Origin: Gongronella butleri
Taxonomy: Eukaryota; Mucoromycota; Mucoromycetes; Mucorales; Cunninghamellaceae
Direction of reading: 5' to 3'
Length of the DNA: 64,000 nucleotides
Assembly: GCA_025201375.1 (NCBI GenBank)
Contig: JAIWZP010000083.1
Span: 32,664-96,663, forward strand
A program made the position numbers and the translations under genes. The notes beneath the pieces are model-generated. The model did not search any database and had not been told where the DNA came from. It was given only the letters and a program-made list of their open reading frames with translations. Numbering within the stretch: position 1 is the first letter of the stretch; every line of letters begins with the position of its first letter. Shown here in pieces: positions 48,728-60,352 of the stretch.

Positions 48728-50134
48728 ATGCACTTTGAGGACCTGCCCATAGAGCTTTTGTGCAGCATTGTTGCGTATTTGGATACCCCTGCGCAATATG
48801 CGCGCTTGTGCACGCTGTGCTCTTCTCTGTACCGCATGGGCCGCGGGTATTCGCTGCGCTTTGCTTTTCTTTCTCACGTCCTGGAGGTCGACGGCACGGT
48901 GCACGCAGACCCACATTTCCAACCACAGTATGGCAATGGTGAATTCGACGATGACAGCGAAAACGAAGCGGCAGCGGCAGCCGTGGCACAGCGCATTGAC
49001 GCACTGCATAGGCAGAATCGGGCGCTTGTGTGTAGGTTTTTAGCTTCATCGTCGGTACCTCTCATCTCGCCATTTGTCATTGATTTGGTCGAATTGGTGT
49101 CCAATGAGCATTTTTGCACGTTTGATTACCCTGACGCGGCCGCCAAGCGATACATTTTCCAATTGTTTCGTGTCACACGCCACAGGCAAGCAAAGCGGTC
49201 ATTGACGATCCCTACACTCGTCAATGCCACGACGCTCGCATATGCCACGGCTTGCAATCGCCATCGATTGCTCCACGGCGCGCCACGCCGCGTCTATTAC
49301 CATGTGACCATTCCGGCGCCCGTCTGTCAAAAAGTGCCAAAGAGGAAATCGAGTCCCACGCTCCAATACCCGCCCAAAAGGTTACTCACACAAGCAACAA
49401 ATCGCACCAACCCGCATCTTCCCGCCGAGCTTCTTGGCCAAGGCAGCAAAAACGACATTGACGACAGGCAAGACAATGGCGGCCAAGACAACGACCTTGC
49501 CAGTGACGCCATCAGCCGCCCTCACAACACAAGTCACGGGGCATTGCCACCGCAGGCGCAGCCAAGGCGCTATTTTTGCCTATTGCATGATTTAAATCAG
49601 GTGATCGCCTTTGATGATGACGAGACACTCACCTGCCACCGCGGCACGCTGTTTTACGAGGTAAAAAAAAAAAAGAGCATCAGAGAGAAGAAAAAGTAAA
49701 ACAAAAAAAAAAAAGACGCGTCTATTCACCAATTTTTTCTTATTTTTCGTATTTTTCTATTTTCGCAGGATGAAGGCATTGTGACAGACGGCACGTGGCG
49801 GCATGTGCTCAAGATTGGGCGTACAATTGTGCCCGAGCATTATCCCGTGGTGCGATCGGCGCCTGTCGGCTACTATGACTATTATAAAAAGACGACTTTC
49901 CAGCGCGCATGGCGGCCGTGTTTATTGGCGACGTTGTACGATTGTGAGCTCCGGCACGACGTGCGCAAGGGCGGACTCAAACGTGGCGATCGATTCGACG
50001 CCGTGTTTGTGTTTGAGCACAAGGAAGATGATACCATTTGTCTTGAATTCTGCCAACGCGATCGTGAATTGAACCGCTGGGTGCCCCAGGGCTTCCTGCT
50101 CTTTTCAGAACACCACATTGCCTGGCACAACTAA
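48728..50134 (+). CDS. F-box domain protein
   Basis: Two-exon gene (48728-49660, 49769-50134) for 432 residues. The protein begins MHFEDLPIELLCSIVAYLD followed by YARLCTLCSSLYRMG, a clear F-box that would bind Skp1 in an SCF ubiquitin ligase. The middle holds an acidic/Ala patch and a Gln/Asn/Pro-rich linker (about residues 215-285). The C-terminal exon is ordered-looking (GTWRHVLKIGRTIVPEHYP, RWVPQGFLLFSEHHIAWHN) and unlike LRR or WD40 substrate modules; I do not recognise it. It is unrelated in sequence to the F-box gene at 42495. The intron contains a GACGCGTC palindrome at 49715-49722. Confidence 0.82.
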
Positions 50135-50235
50135 TTCCCTTTTCTTCTTTTTCCACCCTCCTCCAGCATCTGTACTAATAATAATAATAATAAAACACGC
50201 ATCCTCCTTGGTTTTCTTTATTTTTTCGTTGCAAA

Positions 50236-51517
50236 TCATCGACGTCGGCGGTCTCTGCTGGAGCTGCGGTGTCGTCGTCTTGAATCGTACCTATCGCGGG
50301 AGCGGCTACGGCTACGGCTACGACTGCGGCTACGGCTGCGGCTAGAGCTTGGGCTGCGATAACGACGATCATTCCTTCGTGATCGTCGATCGTCGTCTCT
50401 GTATCGATCACGGCTGCGGCTGCGACTGCGATCGTCGCGGTGGCGACGTCGATGCCTGTCGCGGCTGTCGCTGCGGCTACGACTGGAGCTGGGGCTGCGA
50501 TGGCGGCGACTGCGTCCACGATCGCGATCGCGCTCGCGCTCATCATCGTCACGGCCATTGTCGCGCGTGCTGTCATCCGACGGGCTAGGGCTGCGATATC
50601 GCTCGGCACGCTGTGAAGAGCCATTGTCGGCGTCGTCGTCCTTTTTTTCGTCGTCGTTCTCGGAAGCGCTCTCGAGATCGTCTTCCAGCGCACTGACACG
50701 CGGCTCTAAATCATCATTGTCCTCGAGCACGTGCCGACGGATCAGATGCGGCAGGATCAAATCACAAACACGTTCCTCCGTCAGAAGCTGATCCACAAAT
50801 TCGTCCATGTACGTCAAGGTATAGCCAGCTAAAATGCAAAAAGGAGGCACAATTAGACACAAAAACGCGCTTTTTTTTTTGTTTTAACACCTCAATTCCA
50901 CCGCCTTACCTCCAACACGGAACTTGAGTTTGCGGAAATCGTTCAACAGTGGCTCAAGGTACATGTAGATCTCCTTGGCACTGCCAACCATCCGGATATA
51001 AAACGCAGCGAGCGCGCGCAAATACCTAAACACGAAAAAAATGAGCACAAATCGAGCATGCATCGCGCGCCCACTCACTTGAAATCCTCTTGCTTGAGCA
51101 GGTCAGCAATAATCTCCTTCTCGGGCTGTAGCTGGAGCATTTTGAGAAGAAGACAAAGGAACGGCGTCGGCTCGTGGTTGCCAAATTCGCCTCCAATACA
51201 AGTCAGCTCCACAGCGCGATCCATCAGCGTCGCAGCTATGAGAAGCACAAAAAAGAAGCGCAATTGATCAGTAAGGGCCCCTCCAAGCATCACGATCCAA
51301 GCGCCTTACCCGTCAAACCAAAGCAATCTTCCTTCCAATACACGGAATCATAGATGCGCTCGCGAATGATCTTCTCGACCAAGTGCTGAGGATCGCTGCC
51401 GTGGTAGAATGTGGCGCCAGAAATCGTACGATTAGCTAAAACGAAAGAAAAAGAGGCACTTGCATTAGTGCCGTGTGCCAAAAGAAGTGCATTTTGCAAG
51501 AATGTTCGCTTACCCAT
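50236..51517 (-). CDS. PRP38: Pre-mRNA splicing factor Prp38
   Basis: Component of the U4/U6.U5 tri-snRNP needed to activate the spliceosome, 331 residues. Exons (minus): 51514-51517, 51310-51435, 51079-51235, 50910-51025, 50236-50828. The first coding exon is 4 nt (ATG G). The conserved PRP38 domain fills residues 1-175: ANRTISGATFYHGSDP, LVEKIIRERIYDSVYWKE, PTPFLCLLLKMLQLQPEKE, YLRALAAFYIRM and MDEFVDQLL. An acidic linker follows (LEPRVSALEDDLESASENDD). The C-terminal tail from about residue 220 is a long Arg/Ser/Asp-rich domain as in animal and plant PRPF38A/B, unlike the short yeast protein. Together with the RBM39-like gene it fits an intron-rich genome. Confidence 0.95.
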
Positions 51518-51928
51518 GGCTCCCAATAAAGAATATGAAGAAAAAGTCAAAAAAAGAGCAGGCGACAAACATGTTTCTTTATGGCTATCCCCTTTTGGCC
51601 TGCCGCAGGACTGAAACTCAGCTGAAAAAAAACGCATTACGCCTTTTTTTTTTTTTTTTTTTTTTTTTTTGGCATGACACGATCCAGGTTCTTTATTTTT
51701 CGCCCCCTTTTGTCAGGTCAATATACAACAATTGCAGAACCATTGATCCGTGCGCCATTATTTGGTCCAATTTCGGGGCTGTGCAGGCAAAGTTCATCGA
51801 GAGAAACGCTTAACGATTATATTGGCTCTGAATTGAACGCGAATCTCGAAACTGGACTTCTGAACCACTCTGAAAACGTGGAAGTGTTGAAATTCCACGC
51901 CCATCATTACAGTATCTGGTTCAAATTT
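51518..51928. other. Upstream region of Prp38 with T-run
   Basis: Contains the Prp38 promoter and a T-run at about 51644-51670. Protein-like fragments in the plus frame near 51675-51935 are not recognisable. Confidence 0.45.
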
Positions 51929-52181
51929 CTTCAGTAATGCTCAAGCGAAGCGCAGAGCTTACCGACTATGCAAGAGAGGGCTGCAGTGCTGGGTTTTCAT
52001 TTTCTCCACTTTAATTTGAACGAAATAAAAAAAAGGAAAGGGAAAAGTCTATACAATCAATCTCTAAGAGAGAGAAACAAAGGACAAAGGACGTATGCAA
52101 GGAGGGTGGCGGGCTAAGAGACCCAGCAGCCCTCTCTTGCATAGTCGGTAAGCTCTGCGCTTCGCTTGAGCATTACTGAAG
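51929..52181. repeat. Hairpin: 61-66-bp inverted repeat
   Basis: The arm 51929-51994 and the arm 52121-52181 are reverse complements along their full length apart from a 5-nt insertion (AGTGC) in the left arm near its inner end. The loop is about 126 bp. A direct copy of the inner 18 bp (GAGGGCTGCAGTGCTGGG) appears at 51976-51993 and again at 52195-52212, just outside the right arm. The right arm contains the stop codon of the recombinase remnant. Confidence 0.92.
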
Positions 52182-52640
52182 ACTATGCTGCGTGGAGGGC
52201 TGCAGTGCTGGGCTATCCAGAGGAAGCGAGAGCGTCACCGCAGTGAAATCAGCAGAAGAGGCAGCGGAAAGTCTGTAAAAATTCTGAAAGACTTCCTGTG
52301 ACGACCAACCACCGCGGGCGACAATGGAATCATCGAAGGGTGTGTGCCTGCGACGCTGCGAGACAAGCAATGATGGAGCCGAGGGCGCGGGTCTTGGCTC
52401 TTGGGCAAGGGCAAGGGCAAGGCGGGCGGGTCACGGATGACGTGCTCCATGATGCTGTCGGTCCAGGATTGGATCGTGGATGCGATCACCGGGCTGTCGT
52501 GAGCAAAAGTCATGCGAAACAAAGGGACGATCGTCACGCTGGACATGGTGGGGTGAGGGCTACTACCTGGACGAGAAAGACGTGGCGACGCGTTGGACAT
52601 ACAGTAGTTTGGAGGTATAAAAAAGACTCTAAAATTATAA
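52173..52640 (-). pseudogene. Tyrosine-recombinase remnant (Crypton/YR-element type)
   Basis: The minus strand encodes pieces that look like the C-terminal half of a eukaryotic tyrosine recombinase, split over frames. STIQSWTDSIMEH is in one frame, TRALGSIIACLAASQ (possible catalytic Arg region) in a second, and FDDSIVARGGWSSQEVFQ followed by NFYRLSA and DFTAVTLS in a third, where GGW(S)S...FYR matches the conserved Trp/Tyr block at the end of such enzymes. At least one frameshift (near 52350) breaks it, and its 5' side ends at the inverted-arm element. The family call is from motif recognition only. Confidence 0.5.
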
Positions 52641-53354
52641 AATGAATATAGTGAGCAGTTTTTGAAATAGAGCAAAAAAGGTGAACCTGACGCGTCACGC
52701 GACGCGACGCGTACCCAAGCATATACAATGGCCTGTGGAGATGAATTGACATTATGAATCAATATCTCCAAATTTTTCTGAGACAATCATGAAGATGTCT
52801 CATTATTTTTGTCAATTCATTTTAGGGCACATGCGTCATGCCGGAGCGCGGCGTGCCAATTAGTCAAATTGTCACTGTGACGCGCCAAGCATCAAAAAAC
52901 CATGGAAAAAGGATTATATCTCTATCAAACAAATTTAATCTCTTTGTTGGCTTGAAAATATGATAACCATTTAATTTGAAAGCCTAAGAGTGGATACTAT
53001 TGAGTAGTTGTGATTATATCAACCAGGTAAGGCATCACGGTCACACTAAGGAAATCGCGGCAAATGACGCGTCCGACGCGTCACAGTGACAATTTGACCA
53101 ATTGGCACGCTACGCTCCGGCATGACGCATGTGCCCTAAAATGAATTGACAAAAATAATGAGACATCTACATGATTGTCTCAGAAAAATTTGGAGACATT
53201 GATTCATAATGTCAATTCATCTCCACAGGCCATTGTATATGCTTGGGTACGCGTCGCGTCGCGTGACGCGTCAGGTTCACCTTTTTTGCTCTTTTTCAAA
53301 AACTGCTCACTATATTCATTTTATAATTTTAGAGTCTTTTTTATACCTCCAAAC
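52607..53354. mobile_element. 748-bp element with two 278-bp terminal inverted arms
   Basis: The left arm 52607-52884 and right arm 53077-53354 are reverse complements of equal length. By eye I count about six mismatches, roughly 98 per cent identity. The 192-bp spacer (52885-53076) is AT-rich and non-coding. Each arm starts GTTTGGAGGTATAAAAAAG at the outer end and contains CCTGACGCGTCACGC and TAGGGCACATGCGTCATGCC. This is the form of a foldback or non-autonomous TIR (MITE-like) transposon. No transposase is encoded and I see no convincing target-site duplication, so the class is open. Confidence 0.88.
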
Positions 53355-53785
53355 CATTGTTTGTATAAAATTTCATGTCATTGGAGCCATTATTGATCAA
53401 TACAGATGAGATTAAAGTGATAAATTTTACGGCTGACACTGCAGAAAAATTGACTAGGGGACACTTTTTTTGGTAGGGGACGGTACAGTGAAGGTACAGT
53501 ACGTTGTTTTTTTTTGTGCAGCGTACAGTAGCGCGATGTAGGTATGCTGCACAGTGCACGTATTAAAACGATAGCACGCACCAGCTTCTGTGTTCTGTCC
53601 ACTGATTTTGAAAAATACTGTATGAATAGACGGATCAAATGCTTTGATTGTTTGCGTGTACTGTAAAATCCTCCAAAATCCGGTTTGTCCAAACGGAATA
53701 CAGTATTGTGGCATCATAGAAACACAGCATTTTTATTACTTTAACGTATGATACCAACTTTCCTACGTATACTACACAAACAGGT
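53355..53785. other. Non-coding DNA beside the palindromic element
   Basis: No gene is seen between the right arm and the NPC1 stop codon. The stretch is AT-rich with several TACAGTA words. The minus-strand frame at 53454-53717 has no domain. Confidence 0.5.
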
Positions 53786-56700
53786 CTATCGATCACGTAC
53801 CGATGATGGCATGTCAGTGATTAGCACCTGGTCAAAGCTATCGCGATCGTCAGTCAGCAGGGCCTGGTGGATCCATGCAATGCCCTCCTGGTCAAACTCT
53901 GCTAGGATGGACATGCCCTTGCCACCAACGAGACTGAGCAAGATTGGCAAGAGAATAAGTCCGTGCAGCGCACCGTAAATCACAATGGCCAAATCTGTAG
54001 CACAAAAATCGATAAAGGTGAATATCATAAGCCATGCTTCGTTTTTTTCTTTTTTCTCTTGTTCCTGGGCACTTACACATCCTAAAGTAGTACACTTCAA
54101 AGATCTTGGATCGAGTAAAAGCAAGGACAATGATGCCCGCAAATTTGGTGAGGGTGATTCCGGAAAACACCTTAATAAAATCAAGAAAATTAATGATTAG
54201 AACGCTGCATCATCTCACCCCACTCCACCCTCAATTATTTTGAGACGCACGGAGCTACCAACATGCGCCAGGCTGGATCGTGCGCGAGCGAGTAGCGAGC
54301 CATTGGCGACCATGAAGGCACGGGCAATGTGGCAGCAGAATTCGACGCTGATGCCGACGCAGATGACGAGATTGACGAGGCTGACGGCATTGAGGCTGAT
54401 GTCCCACAGGACCATGGTGCCAATGACGTTGGTGAGGATCATGCCGACGACAACCATCACAATGGCGCCGCAACGCAGGCTGCCAAGCAGCACACTGGTG
54501 ACGACAAAGATGGAAATGATGGCGGTGCCGAGCAGCTGGTAGGCCATGGACACGATCTGCGCGTACTGTTCAAAGAACACGTAAAAGACCGAGTATGGGT
54601 ATACGTCCATGCGGAGAGCATCGGTCAATTGCGTGGCAATGCGGTGTGCCGACGCGTACGCCTGGATGAAATCGTCCTGCGTGCGCAATGGCGTGTGGAA
54701 TGTGCGGAAATGCGACGTGCTGATGGCGGTGTCCTTTGCATCGACGACAATGGCGTCGCCATAGGCTGCCTTGCCTGCGAGCGGGCAATCTTCATCCGGG
54801 GCCATTTTGATCCAGATGGAAAAGAGATCCAGGAATGCCTGGCCCTGCGGCAAGCTGTCCATGTTGCTGATGTCCAACTGAGGATAGCACGGCTCGCACT
54901 GGCTGTCGTCATCCCAGGGCCCGCACAGCGTCAACGGCTCCTTGTTCTTCTTTCGCCGGCAGCACCCAACGCTGGGATTCAGCCATTGCAAAAAGTCGTC
55001 GAGCCATACACTCGTGGGCTCGCCAATGTATGACACGTTGGGCCGCTTGCGCTCTTGCTCGAGCACATTGGCCAATGACGTGGATTTGCACCCCGGCAGA
55101 CGCCCGCACACGTCGCGCTGCTCATTGTGTGCCGTCAGATTACCATTGGCCACGAAATACACGGGCGGGCCAACGTTAAAGTAGCGATCCATGTCGTTGA
55201 AATACGGCACCAAGTACGAGTCGGACGGCAGGGCAATGCGCTGGTCTAGGCCAAGCGGCAGCTGCGGCACAAGCGCCAAATTTGCCATCCACACACCCAG
55301 GAAGCCAAGGCACACCGCCACACGCGTACGCGGGTACAGCACCACAGGCACAAACCCTTGCTGCCAAATCAATTCGAACCATCCGTCCTTGTTGTCCATT
55401 GGCACGTCGCGCACACGCACACATGGCACGCAATCGACGCGACCAGCCTTTTTTTTTTTTCAAGAAATTCAAGGTCAGTCTTGGCATTTTTTTCTCGTTT
55501 TTTTCTCCATTCTTTTTCTTTCTCTTTTTGTCCTCCATTTTTTTTTTCCTTTTCCTCTCTTTCCACAAATATTACCTGAGCGCGGTGGGCGTCGAGAACC
55601 ATGCACGAGACAAAGCAAGTGACCTGCAGCAAGAAATCGACAAAGACAGCAATGGCGGCGACCATGGCAAAGCTGCTGACGGCGGGCATGGTGACGAGGG
55701 CGCCAAGGCCAAAGGCAATGGTCTCGCTGAGGGAGCTCAAAAGGATGCTAGGGCCCATTTTACCGAGAGTCTTTGCTGCTGCCTGCTCAATCGCGTCGCC
55801 ATGCTCCTGACAACGCTGGAATTCGTGGCAAAGGATGAAGATGTTGTCGACACCGACGGCAAGCACCAAAAAGGGGATCACCTCGGCAATGATCAGCGTG
55901 GTCTTGCGGCCCGTCAACGAGAACAAGCCCACAGACGTCGACACGGAAAAGATGACAATCAGAATGCCACAAATGCCAAGCGTAAACTTGGATTGCACGA
56001 ACCAGCGGCGACCGCTCGCCCATTTGCCAAGTGCAAGCGACGCGTACAAGAACATCACCACGTAGCTGATCACCACCGTCATTGCATCCGTGTTGCTCGA
56101 TTTGTTCAGCTCTTGCTCGAGCGACGTCTACCCAAAAAAAAAAAAAACATGAATTTGTCTGGCAATTTTTTTTTTTTTGGTTCTGTACCTCTGTGGAAAA
56201 GCTGATGCGAACGTGCTGCCACTCGGGTCGCGTGGCCAATGGCTCCAAGATGGTGCGCAGAAGCGTGTTTTCCCAATCCTGTGATTTGGCGATCTGATCG
56301 ACATCGAGGGAATTGCGCAAGACGTATGTGACGACCAAGGCCTTGGCATTCAAGTAGTCGGTGCCATTGTAGCCGCCAAGGACCATCTGCGGCTTGAGCG
56401 GCAATTGAAAGTCTGGCAAGCACAGCGACGGCTGTGACACGCACATATCAAGATCGTCGCGCCATGTGTTTGGATCAAACATGGACGCGTCTTGCCAATA
56501 GCCCGTGACAGATTGCACGATGCACGCATCGCCATTGGGGTGGAAGCACACGTCCTTGAGCTGCAGCGCGTGCGCGTCGGATCGCATGGTCTTGATCTCG
56601 TCTTGCAAATCAAAGAGCTGCTGCAGCGTGTCGGCACTGAGAACAGGCGCGTCATCGTCTTTGCTCACGATGAACAGCTGCGTGGTGCGGTAAAAGGGGG

Positions 56701-57934
56701 CAAAATGGGTATCGAAATGGTGCTTATTCGCAAGCTCTGGAGATGAAGGCGATACCCACAGGTGAATGGGGTCCTGCTCAACGGCAAAGCGTGTCCATCC
56801 AAAGGAACAAGCAATCACGAAAATCAGGGACAATGCAATGACGATCCAGGGATGCTGCGCGCACAATAGACCTTGGCGGTAAAAGAAGCGCTGCAGATGC
56901 GAATTCAGCCAATAGTGTCGCGGCGTGTGGTCGGGATCGTCTAAAAGTCGCGTATCTGCAGGATTTTCGTCGTCATCGACCAATTCGTCTTCTTCATCGC
57001 TATTTTCTGGCAATTCCGTGTCGTCGGTCAGTGCAACACGATCGTATTGGCCGGCCAAGCGATGAATCCATCTTTTCACGCGGTCCGACGGGCGATGCAG
57101 CACGTACCAAGCGGCAGCAAGCACGAGGATACCGGCATAGGTGGTGATCATGGCGAAACTCCAGCACCGCAAGGCGCCGACGTGGCATTCTGGTTGATCG
57201 CGCGGCGTAGGAGGGAGAACGGGGCATGCTGCATCGCAATCGACGCAAGCACACTTGTTGGGTCCTTGGCTGCAGGATTGAGGGTCGTCGGCAAAGGGAA
57301 CCATGCCGCGTGTATTGTTTGGCGTATAGGGGAAATCAATCTGGATGGGGCTGCCGAGAAGGGGCCGCTTCTGGCCCATATATCGTACCAAGTCTAGCCA
57401 ATTGTCCGCGCCACCGCCAATGAAATCCATCGCATATCCGTTGGAAGAACCAAACTTGATGTCTTTGCAGCTGTCAAAGAATCCTGCACCAAACGCGTCA
57501 TCCACCCAAAAGTCTGTCTGCTCCACGGCAGTACCCTTGGCATGCTCAGACACCGACGTGATGTTGACAAACGTCGATTGGTCGCCAGAGCAAGTAAATG
57601 CGCACCAAAATTGTAAAAAATTGCGCCAGCACGCCGGACACGACATGATCATCGGCTCCGCGCGCTTCACCTGGTCCACAAGGTCGTTCCATTGCGCATC
57701 GTCGCAACACACGTCCCCAGTCGCAAATTGGCTGCCGCACATCGCAACAAGCTGCGACCGCAGCCCGTCCGACGGCGCTGACGCACGCGTATTGTCCACG
57801 CAAGGAAGATTCGCAAAGGCGCTCGTCACACACTGCCCGCGCATCGCACAGTACCCCGGCGCGTGGATGCTCGTCGGCACAGCAAGAACCCACGGCAAAA
57901 GTGCGAGTAAAGCAAATACCAAGAGGAAAAGCAT
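53786..57934 (-). CDS. NPC1: NPC1/Ncr1 sterol transporter
   Basis: Large polytopic protein of vacuolar/lysosomal membranes that moves sterol from the lumen into the membrane; 1265 residues, close to human NPC1. Exons (minus): 56189-57934, 55576-56127, 54251-55447, 54077-54170, 53786-53994. In order: signal peptide ([18 protein letters not shown]), a Cys-rich N-terminal sterol-binding domain (about 20-260; [30 protein letters not shown]), a first membrane segment and acidic linker, the middle lumenal domain, the sterol-sensing domain (about 583-766; [16 protein letters not shown]), a Cys-rich lumenal loop (CYPQLD, CCRRKKN) and the last membrane segments ([31 protein letters not shown]). Splice phases all fit; the 55447 acceptor lies after a poly(A) run and the 54170 acceptor is AAG. 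Confidence 0.96.
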
Positions 57935-58628
57935 ATGAAAAAAAAAGAAAAAAGAAAAAGAAAAGAAAAAAACGTAGTAAAAGAAGAAGGAAAGAGACCG
58001 AGAGGGCGACGAAAAAAGCGTCTCTTCGTCACTGTTGGTCAGCTGACCCGCTAGCAAGTTCAGACGCCGCTCCAATTCCGCCCTGGTCCCCCATGCTAGA
58101 AAATGTCGCTAAAAAGATCAAATTCGTGCACATACCATCTTTTTTTTCACCTTTTTTTATCATGATGGCCCATTAAAATTGCAGTAATATTCATGGAACT
58201 CGGATATTTTGGGTGGCAAAGTCGCCTTTGCTACTTTTTTTTATTGACATTGATTTTGAAAGTGTTTTTGCATTTTTTGGTGATTGCACGAGATTCTTAG
58301 CCAATGAACGACCGGCACTCGATTGTAGCTATTGCATTGAATGATGACAATGATACCATCGAGTTGCATTTAATTCCAGGGAAATGGATTTGTACAGGAT
58401 TAGCATATATTTTGGTAAAAACAGGAGCGCGTAATAAAAAAAAAAAGGTACAGCCACAAGGCTAAAGTGAAACGAAACACTGTTGACTCTGAATGTTGCA
58501 CCAATCCGAGACGTCCCTGTCAGGAAGTGTCAACAAATGGATCTAGGCACCTTGCCCACTTTTGCCTTTTTTTTTTTCTCCTTCTTTTTTGTTTTCTTTT
58601 GCGTTTCGCTGCCTTACAACATCGCAAA
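57935..58628. other. Divergent intergenic region
   Basis: Holds the promoters of NPC1 (minus) and the Trf4-like gene (plus). An A/G-rich block at about 57935-58000 lies next to the NPC1 start. The last 80 bp before 58629 are T-rich. No gene is seen. Confidence 0.5.
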
Positions 58629-60262
58629 ATGTGGGGATCAGGTATGCCAGAATTCGATTGCGAAACTGCACCAATCCTTGAACGTCTGCAGGACGAAATC
58701 ATCGACTTTGAGCATTACATTGCGCCTACAAAAGGCGAAAAGCATGCACGCCGATGGATTCTGGAGGAAATCCGTGAGATCATGGAAGGCATCAGCGTCG
58801 TCCCGTTTGGCAGTTTCAAAACCGGCTTAGCACTGCCCGATAGCGACATTGACATGAATGTCCGTCTTGACACGGACGTCAACATTAAGAAGTTTTTCCA
58901 AGGCTTGCGTCGTGAGCTCGTGGCCCGCCAAGTGTGTGAACAGGACGACATGATCACCTATCGGACAGCCCGTGTAAAACAAAAAAAAAAAAAAAAAAAA
59001 AAGAGGGGAATGAGGCGCAATCGGCATATCTCATGCAATCCCCTGTTTTTTTTACGATTAGGTGCCTTTTCTCAGGATCCATGTGCCGGACTTACAGGTT
59101 TCTGCGGATGTGACACTGAATGGCTGTCTTGACAGCTCATTTCAAACATCCAGGTGGCTGCGTTCATTCCCCAAAGCAAAGCCATTGTTCCTCGTCATCA
59201 AGCACGCGCTAATCAGCGTCGACGAGGGCGACGATGGCAACAGCAATATTCGAGTCATGAGCTCAGGCCATGGCGGCCTAGCAAGCTACGTGCTGCTCGC
59301 TCTCATCGTGCATTACCTCATAGTAAGCTTGTGTGCTCGCGGCACGGGCGTCCAACGCGTCCATCATACCCATCTTTTCTCTCGTTTTTTTTTTAGATCT
59401 TTGATGCGGACAACTTTATGCTCAGTCAGCTGCTCTATGGCTTTTTGGAATACTACTCTACGTTTGACTTTGAAAGCCAAATGATCACGGTGGGAATTGA
59501 GAACACGATCCCAAAAACTGTAAAAAAAAAGAACGAAAATACGATTGAATGCGTGCTTGCCATGCTGCGTCTACTTACTTTTTTTTTTGCATCATTTAGC
59601 GAAACATGCAGCGACAGACCATGCACGTTTATGAACAATTCGATCCTGGTGAGAAACAAGACGCGTCAATTCCAATTTTTCGGTGATTTTTAACCATGTC
59701 TTTTAGACAACAACATTGCGCGCGCCATGAGACACGTATACAAGGCCAAAGAGAGCTTTGCATTTATACTCGAGCGATTAGATGACGCCTGGGGCGACTG
59801 GGAAGCTGGTTTCCGTGGTGGAATTCTTGATGCCATTGTGGTCAACAACCACTCCGACGCTGGGACGCGTGGCGAATTATACGACTATAACTATGAACCG
59901 CTTGTCAGGACTACAAATGACTATTTTGACCACGAGAGCTCTAGTAAGAACACCTTACAACGCGCCAAGGCGGACAAATTTAGGTTGAAAAGATGCAACC
60001 TTTTGAACTCATCGATTCTTTTTGACACACAGGTTACTACTCAGATGAATACACAGATGAATACACAGATGACGACACAGATGACGACACAGATGGATAC
60101 GGATATGAAAACACATATGTATATAGATACGACGAGAGTTCTAGTAAGTGTGAATCACATCACAACGCACCAAAATGGGCAAAATCAAAAAAAAAAATCA
60201 TGCTGACAAGACACAACTTTTGAATCCACGATTCCGCAGGTGACGACTCTTACTACTGGTGA
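58629..60262 (+). CDS. Trf4/5-like non-canonical nucleotidyltransferase
   Basis: Predicted poly(A) or poly(U) polymerase-like enzyme of 382 residues. Exons: 58629-58973, 59062-59322, 59397-59519, 59600-59648, 59707-59943, 60033-60143, 60240-60262. The catalytic motif is FGSFKTGLALPDSDIDM (Gly61-Ser62, Asp73, Asp75), with a third Asp in LQVSADVTLN (about 131). The PAP-associated region follows (FPKAKPLFLVIKHAL, HGGLASYVLLALIVHYL, LLYGFLEYYSTFDF). This order matches Trf4/Trf5/Cid-type enzymes that tail nuclear RNAs for the exosome, though the chain is shorter than Trf4. The C-terminal tail is unusual: a Tyr/Asp-rich segment made from a 12-bp repeat (60041-60100) and a final 7-codon exon. Exons 5 and 6 end in nearly the same sequence before their donors. 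Confidence 0.87.
60041..60100 (+). repeat. 12-bp tandem repeat, five units, in coding exon
   Basis: Five units of the form ACAGATGAATAC or ACAGATGACGAC, in frame, encode a TDEY/TDDD repeat in the acidic tail of the Trf4-like protein. Confidence 0.9.
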
Positions 60263-60352
60263 TGCGTCCAAAAAATGTTCATTATTTTTCGTAGCTCATA
60301 AGATATAAAAGCCGCCAGTGGGTGGCCGACTTTTTTAATACTTTGTTAATAT

